Source: Coniochaeta sp. PMI_546 (Eukaryota > Ascomycota > Sordariomycetes > Coniochaetales > Coniochaetaceae). From it: a DNA stretch of 64,000 bases. Positions within the stretch are counted from its first letter, which is position 1. Every line of letters starts with the position of its first letter. The position numbers and the translations under genes are program-made. This document shows positions 58,515 to 64,000 of this stretch, piece by piece. The notes under the pieces were generated by a model, which had not been told where the DNA came from, did not search any database, and worked only from the letters and a program-made list of their open reading frames with translations. The stretch covers positions 266,087 to 330,086 of the forward strand of contig MU271164.1 in assembly GCA_021432605.1 (NCBI GenBank), in the 5' to 3' direction.

Positions 58515-61500
58515 TACGAACCGTACCTATTAGGCTAACGGGATACGGAACGGAATAACTATTACGGGGTAACGGTTGTCTAATTACGAAAAGATTACTA
58601 GGTAACTAGATATATAGAATAGTAAGTTACTAGTAAAGGATTATTTGGATTACGGTAAGCTAACTCGCCTTAGATTACCAATTATAGTAAAAGGGATTAT
58701 TACGAAAAGAGTGATCTACGAAGGAATATCTTATATTTAAATAGTCCTTACTATTAGATAGTTACGAGTTACTTTTATAACGATTAATATATAATTCTCT
58801 ACGTTTAATTACCTACCCTTTTTTGAAATAGTAGTTTACCTTTTGGCTAGATACGATCTTATTATAATTTACCGTACGTACCTAATTGATTATCAATAGA
58901 CCTTAAATATCGGTTAATATTTAAAAGTATTGATTCGTTATACGTTAATCGTTCCTATTCAACTTAGTTACCTATATATTATTGAATAATATTTTATAAA
59001 TAACGATATTAGCAATACCGAAAACAAGTAATTCGAACTTATAGGTTTAGGCTATACTTTAAGGAATCTTACTTCAAATTATAACAAATAAAATCGTCTA
59101 ATTTCGAGTTATATTTATATAATTCTAAGAGTAATAGGTTAAGGGAAGAGGTAACCGTTTTAAAGTATCCTTACCTTAGGTTTACGATAGGAATCTAAAA
59201 ACCTTCTAAGGTTTCCTTACCTAATCTAAAGCTTACTTCTATTATAATATATACGACTTTCCGGATAAAGAATATAAGGTTTTTTACGTTACCTACTTTT
59301 TAAAAGGCAACGCGTTTAGTTAATTTAAACTAACCTTACGGGATTATTTTGAAAACGGAAAGTCGGATCGCTACGATAAGATTAATAAGATTTTCGGATC
59401 TTTTTTAAGTTTCGCCGATATTTTAAAGAAGATTTTCGGTATCCTAAACGAAGAAAGGATAGCTAAACGTAAGTTATAAACCTTCCGACAAAAGGGGTTA
59501 GTTTCGAACTATACTTCGTAGTTTAAATAAATCTCTTTTAAATTAGAATAGGAAGACGAACCTTTTATAATATAATTCTATTAAAGATTTAAAAAAGACG
59601 TTAAAGACGAATTAGTTAAAAAAGATCGACTAGACGAACTATTTACTTACGTCGAGATAACCGTAAAAATCGATAATCGTTTATATAAACGACGTATAGA
59701 AAGGAAAGGAATTATAAAGATTCTTTAGTAACTAATTAAGAAAGCTTAAGTTAATATTTTAAAGAAGATTTAAAATTACGATATTTCTTACGGATAACGA
59801 AATAGATTAATAACGTTCGACGTTATCTAACGATATAAAAAAAAAGATAAGAAAAACGTAAAATATTTCAATTACTAAAAAAAAAGGTATTTCGTTCGAA
59901 AATATTAAGAACCCCGAAAACTAAAAGAAAGAATTACGAACCGGTAGGTTAATATTATCGGCCGAAACGGTTACGAAATTATAAACCCCGTACTAACCGT
60001 TATTAAGACCGAAATCCGATAGATTATAACCGGACGAATTAGTTTCGTCGGGATTATTTAATAAGGATCGTACGACGATACGATATCTAAAGAAAAAACC
60101 TTATAAAACGATAACGATAATACGTTAGCCGAATATTAGGTAGATACGATAAAAATCGAACCTAAGAAAGCTATCGTAAAAACTTACGAAGATTAACGAA
60201 AGGCCGTATTACGGACTTTAGAATAAGAATATTCTTCTTTCGAAAAAGAGGTAACTTTTAAAACGGAAAAAGGAGATTACGGTTAGACTTTAACGTTCTT
60301 AAAAGATCTAATACGTATTCGTTATCAACCCGCGATTCGAAATAATATAATAATTATTTACGGTAAAGCCGTTAAAAATTCTAAGATCGGGATATTCCTA
60401 GAAAATTAGAAATAAACGGAAGACCGAAATAACGATTATTACGATATAAGCCTAGATAGAGAATATTACTATTTAATTTATTAGGCGTCGTATATTTATA
60501 ACGAGTATTTCGAATATTTAATACCTAAAGTTAAGAATAACTTTTTTCCGTAACGATAGAAAGACGATATTATCTATAACCCTTACCGTTAAGAAGAACT
60601 AAAATTATAAAGAATAGTCGGAAAATATATCTATTATAAAGCGGCTATATTGATTAAGGATCCTAAATACCTTAGGGTATATAAAGAAAGGTTGTTTCAG
60701 AAATATAAGGAACTTAAATACAAATAGTATCGGGCTAGTAAAATATCGTAATAATATGAATATATAATAGACGAAAAGCGAGAGGAAGAAAGGTTTTTCG
60801 TTACCTTATTATAAGAACGGAAACGTTAGATCCCTATTAGAAAAAGAATAACGACTTAAATAAAACCTAATAAATAGATATACGAACGGTAACCTACGTT
60901 ATAAGATTAAGACGGAACGATATAAGGATTCGAAGAACTTTTTAAAAAATAGATATCGAAATTATTAAAAGTATAATAGTTAGGGATTGTTAGTAAGCTA
61001 TTAGACGAACTATTTTTAAAACGGGAAGAACCGGTTACGATATTAATAACCGATTAAGAAATCTTAGAAAGATATAAAAATAATAATAACCTTATATAAT
61101 ACGTCGGTCAAATATTAAAAAGCAGTCGATAAATACGAAAGTAACGAAAAGGGAAAACCTTTTAGAAGACGGAACCGTTTAACTTAAGAAATTACGAATA
61201 TAATATTAAAGACTTAGAAAGGGTTTAGCGGGAGCTTACCAAACAATAACGATAAAGGTTAAAAAACGAGAAGGACCGTTTATAAAAAGACTATAACCGG
61301 ATCTAACTAATAAATCCTTAACGATTATTAGAAAACTAAATAATAATAACTATTTAATAGTATTAGTTATATTAAGAGATTACTTATTCTACGCGATAAT
61401 CGATAGTAGAACGTAAAGGAGTTTTATCTCGGAAAAGATTATCCAAAAGTTCGACTTACGAATATAATTGTTAGAATATCTTTATATATTTAGTAACTTT

Positions 61501-63906
61501 GAAAGAGAACGAGTTATATATAATAACGGATAAGTACGAAAAGAAACTCGGCCTACTAAGATAACCTATTTTGGTTAAATAAAGACAATCTCGTTAGGCG
61601 TTATTCGTATTACGGAATATAAGTTGATATTAGGTATTACGTAACTTAGAAAATAAAACCTACGTATCGATTAGGATATTAGTTAGCTATATTAGGATAA
61701 CCGGATATAAGATTCCAAACGATAACGAGGTAACTATAAGAAAAGAAATCCGACTTTTTGGAAGTATTCGGAAGAAGTACTTATAAACGCGATAAGATCG
61801 ATCTAAAAGAAAGTTATATACGTTATAGAATTAAGAATACCGGAAGAATACCGGAAATACTAACGATTATTCGAGAAATAATTAGGAAAAGAAACCTTAC
61901 TTTAATATAACGAATAGGATTACGAAATACCTTTCGAAAAAAGATAGTAACCCAAATTTTATAAAATCTACCCCCTAAATAAATTATAACGGTAGGTATT
62001 CAAAGAATATATCCGGGATATATTCCAAAAAGGATATATACGACTATTTATATTACCGGTAAGATACCTTATCTTATTCGTTCTAAAAAAGAACGGAAAG
62101 TTACGTTTATATATCGATTACCGGTATCTTAATAGTATTACTATTAAAAACCGGTACCCTTTTTTACTAATTTCGGAAATTAGGGACCGATTATATAAAA
62201 TAGAATGGTTTATTACGTTCGATTTACGAAAAACGTATAACCTTATTAAAATAAAAGAAAGCGAAGAATAAAAGATAACGTTTCGAACGTAAGAAAGATA
62301 TTTCGAATACTTCGTTATATTATTTAGGCTTACTAATACCCCGGCTACCTTTTAAATTATAATTAACTACGTATTACGAACGTTTATCAATATATTCGTA
62401 ATAGTTTATTTCGACGATATTCTTATCTATTTAAAGACGTTTAAAGAATATAAAGAATACGTTTATTAGGTATTATAAAAACTTCAAAACGCGCGATTAT
62501 TAATCGATCCGGAGAAATATAAGTTTTATACTAAAAAAGCGGATTTTTTAAGATTTATGATCGAATTAGGAAAGATACGTATATAAGAATCGAAAATTAC
62601 GGTAATTAAAGATTAGCTACAACTTACGAACGTTAAAGAAATTAGAAGTTTCTTAGGATTTACTAACTTCTACCGAAGGTTTTTAAAAAGGTATAACCGG
62701 ATAACTATTCTTTTTATAGATTTAACGAAAAAGAATAAGGAATTCTAATAGAACCCGAAAGTAGAAAAAGTGTTTTAAGAAATCAAAGAGATAATTAGTA
62801 AACGACTAGTTACCGCGTTTTTAGATCTCGAAAAACCTTACGAAGTCGAAACCGATATATCGGATTATATATTCGGAAAATAAATAGGATAACGAGATTC
62901 CGAAAGACGGTTATACTTTATAATATTCTTTTTAAAGAAGTTTAATAGATTAGAACTTAACTATTAGATCTATAATAAGGAACTAATAACGATTATTAAA
63001 GTTTTTAAGGAATAGAAACTATACTTTAGCGGAATAATATATTAGATAAAAGTCTATACGGACTATAAGAATCTAATATATTTTATAATTATAAAAAAAC
63101 TTAACAAACGATAAACCAAATAAATAGAATTCTTATCGGAATTTAACTTTCGAATTATCTACCGAAAAGGAAACGAAAACGGCCGAATAAACGCGTTAAG
63201 CCGAAAACCAGATTATAAATAAAACGAACTATTAATTTACCAAATAATCTTTAAAATCAACTCGAACGAAGACTTTAAATAAGCCGAACGGTAAATTAAC
63301 GTCTTATTTACCGTTTACCTTAATAGAAAATAGGAAAACGAGATTAGAAATATTAGTTAAACTTACTAACTAAATATAAAGAATAGAAAAATACTCGTAT
63401 TAGAGTTTCTTTAAAAAGATTTGATTAAGGACTATTACGCGTACCTAATATATAGATATATAGGAATCGCGAAGATAATATAAAAGATCTAACGAACCTA
63501 TGACTTTAATAAACTTAAAGAACGTATTACGGAAGTCGTCGGTTAGTATTAGGAATATAACTAGAATAAGGTAATAAGGTATAAACTATATAGAAAGCTA
63601 AAGCCTTTACCGGTATTAGAAAGAGCTTAGAGATATATCGCGTTCGATTATATCGTCAAATTACTTTTATCAAAAGAACTAATAATAGGAATACGATACG
63701 ATAGTATTTTCATTATTATCGATAAACTAACCAAATATAGGTACTTTATATTATATATAAAAACTAATACGGCCGAAAACCTCGCGTATACGTTTTTAAA
63801 ATACGTCGTTAGTAATTATAGATTACCTACCGAAATAGTCTTTGACCGAAGAATAACGTTTATTAGTAACTTTTGGAAAATACTTATAATAAGACTAAGA
63901 GTAAAG
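58515..63906 (+). mobile_element. Ty3/gypsy family B (plus), truncated by the telomere, heavily RIP-mutated
   Basis: After the copy 4 match ends, a tattacgaaccg start resembles an LTR head. The LTR may run to about 59086 (ends ataaca), but its limits are not proven. Gag remnants follow at about 59290-59710 (LTLRDYFENGKSDRYDKINK and FTYVEITVKIDNRLYK). A protease trace (YAIIDSRT at 61400) and RT at 62020-62560 with RLYIDYRYLNSITIKNRYP and the YFDD box (62407-62418) come next. Then RNase H with YRKGNENGRINALSRK is near 63160, and integrase starts at about 63420. The pol order shows plus orientation. The element stops in the integrase core. Confidence 0.85.
63420..63906 (+). pseudogene. Truncated integrase of family B at the chromosome end
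   Basis: The zinc-binding region is decayed. The catalytic core follows: YIAFDYIVKLLLSKEL, then GIRYDSIFIIIDKLTKYRYF, NTAENLAYTFLKYVVSNYRL and PTEIVFDRRITFISNFWK. The first two acidic positions are represented, but the sequence ends at RLRVK before the third (Glu). Telomere repeat begins at the very next base. Confidence 0.85.
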
Positions 63907-64000
63907 TTAGGGTTAGGGTTAGGGTTAGGGTTAGGGTTAGGGTTAGGGTTAGGGTTAGGGTTAGGGTTAGGGTTAGGGTTAGGGTTAGGGTTAGGGTTAG
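63907..64000 (+). repeat. Telomere repeat (TTAGGG)15 plus TTAG
   Basis: 94 bases without a single variant unit, running 5' to 3' towards the right-hand end, as expected for the G-rich strand of a right telomere. There is no subtelomeric satellite between it and the retroelement. Confidence 0.98.

Larger units (their letters stand above)
43361..58515 (+). mobile_element. Ty3/gypsy family A, copy 4 (plus), split by copies 2 and 3 and 3'-truncated
   Basis: It starts in copy 1 gag after CTTCC (43356-43360). Its 5' LTR is in two parts (43361-43406 and 50173-50517). Gag follows at about 50550-51371 (decayed FKPYDKNKERLQ and TRVIFSNIDRLFDKFKE). Copy 3 interrupts it. It resumes at 58129 with the region around the zinc knuckle and then the protease-side linker up to about 58515. 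There the match to family A stops and family B begins. RT, integrase and the 3' LTR are missing. Confidence 0.8.

Noticed and set aside
37343-63906. AT-rich block as a centromere or mitochondrial insertion
   Set aside because: Ordered gypsy domains, LTRs and target duplications explain it, and it ends in a telomere.
1-64000. tRNA genes, rRNA genes and CRISPR arrays
   Set aside because: I looked for T-loop-like GTTCGA motifs with paired arms and for regular spacer repeats; none held up.

Overview
This is one chromosome end of a filamentous ascomycete (Pezizomycotina). The window stops in 94 bases of the fungal/vertebrate-type telomere repeat TTAGGG at 63907-64000. The genes carry short GT-AG introns of 40-100 bp with fungal branch sites (gctaac, gctgac). 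The products are typical of Pezizomycotina: H2A.Z, a P450, a GPI-type aspartic protease, an AA8 cytochrome domain protein, a 2EXR protein, an LsdA-like protein and small secreted cysteine-rich proteins. The distal repeats show RIP-type decay, meaning C:G to T:A transitions that leave TA-rich DNA. I cannot name the species.

Layout. 1-25750 is a normal gene-bearing arm: the end of H2A.Z, a conserved Cys-rich hypothetical gene, an alpha/beta hydrolase, a seven-exon P450, a secreted six-Cys protein, an aspartic protease, an EthD-EthD-hydrolase fusion, a MetE-like zinc methyltransferase, an AA8 haem protein, a 2EXR protein, an LsdA-like protein, a C2H2 factor and an SRA-YDG protein. 25752-37178 is gene-poor. 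It contains a wrecked DDX60-like helicase gene, two small secreted Cys-rich genes, a clean mitochondrial sulfide:quinone oxidoreductase gene, and a conserved fungal gene whose 5' end runs into the repeat block. 37190-63906 is a solid block of RIP-mutated Ty3/gypsy elements, followed by the telomere.

The repeat block can be reconstructed as nested insertions. Family A has a 391-bp LTR, 5-bp target duplications and a polypurine tract beside the 3' LTR. Copy 1 (minus) begins at 37343 and was hit by a solo LTR (42078-42468, duplication TTCGG) and by copy 4 (plus, from 43361). Copy 4 was then hit in its 5' LTR by copy 2 (minus, 43407-50167, duplication ATAAA) and in its gag by copy 3 (minus, 51372-58123, duplication GTTAT). 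Near 58515 copy 4 gives way to a second gypsy family, B, in plus orientation. B runs through gag, protease, RT, RNase H and integrase, and is cut inside the integrase core by the telomere. The missing halves of B, copy 4 and copy 1 would all have lain beyond the present end, so the simplest reading is a terminal break healed by telomere addition.

The strongest unusual signals are: the telomere-capped nested structure; a plus-strand (antisense) Cys/coiled-coil reading frame conserved between integrase and 3' LTR in copies 1, 2 and 3; an all-transition difference pattern between the two LTRs of copy 2; the DDX60-like relic; the EthD-EthD-hydrolase fusion near a lone hydrolase; and a splice junction in the aspartic protease that does not keep frame.
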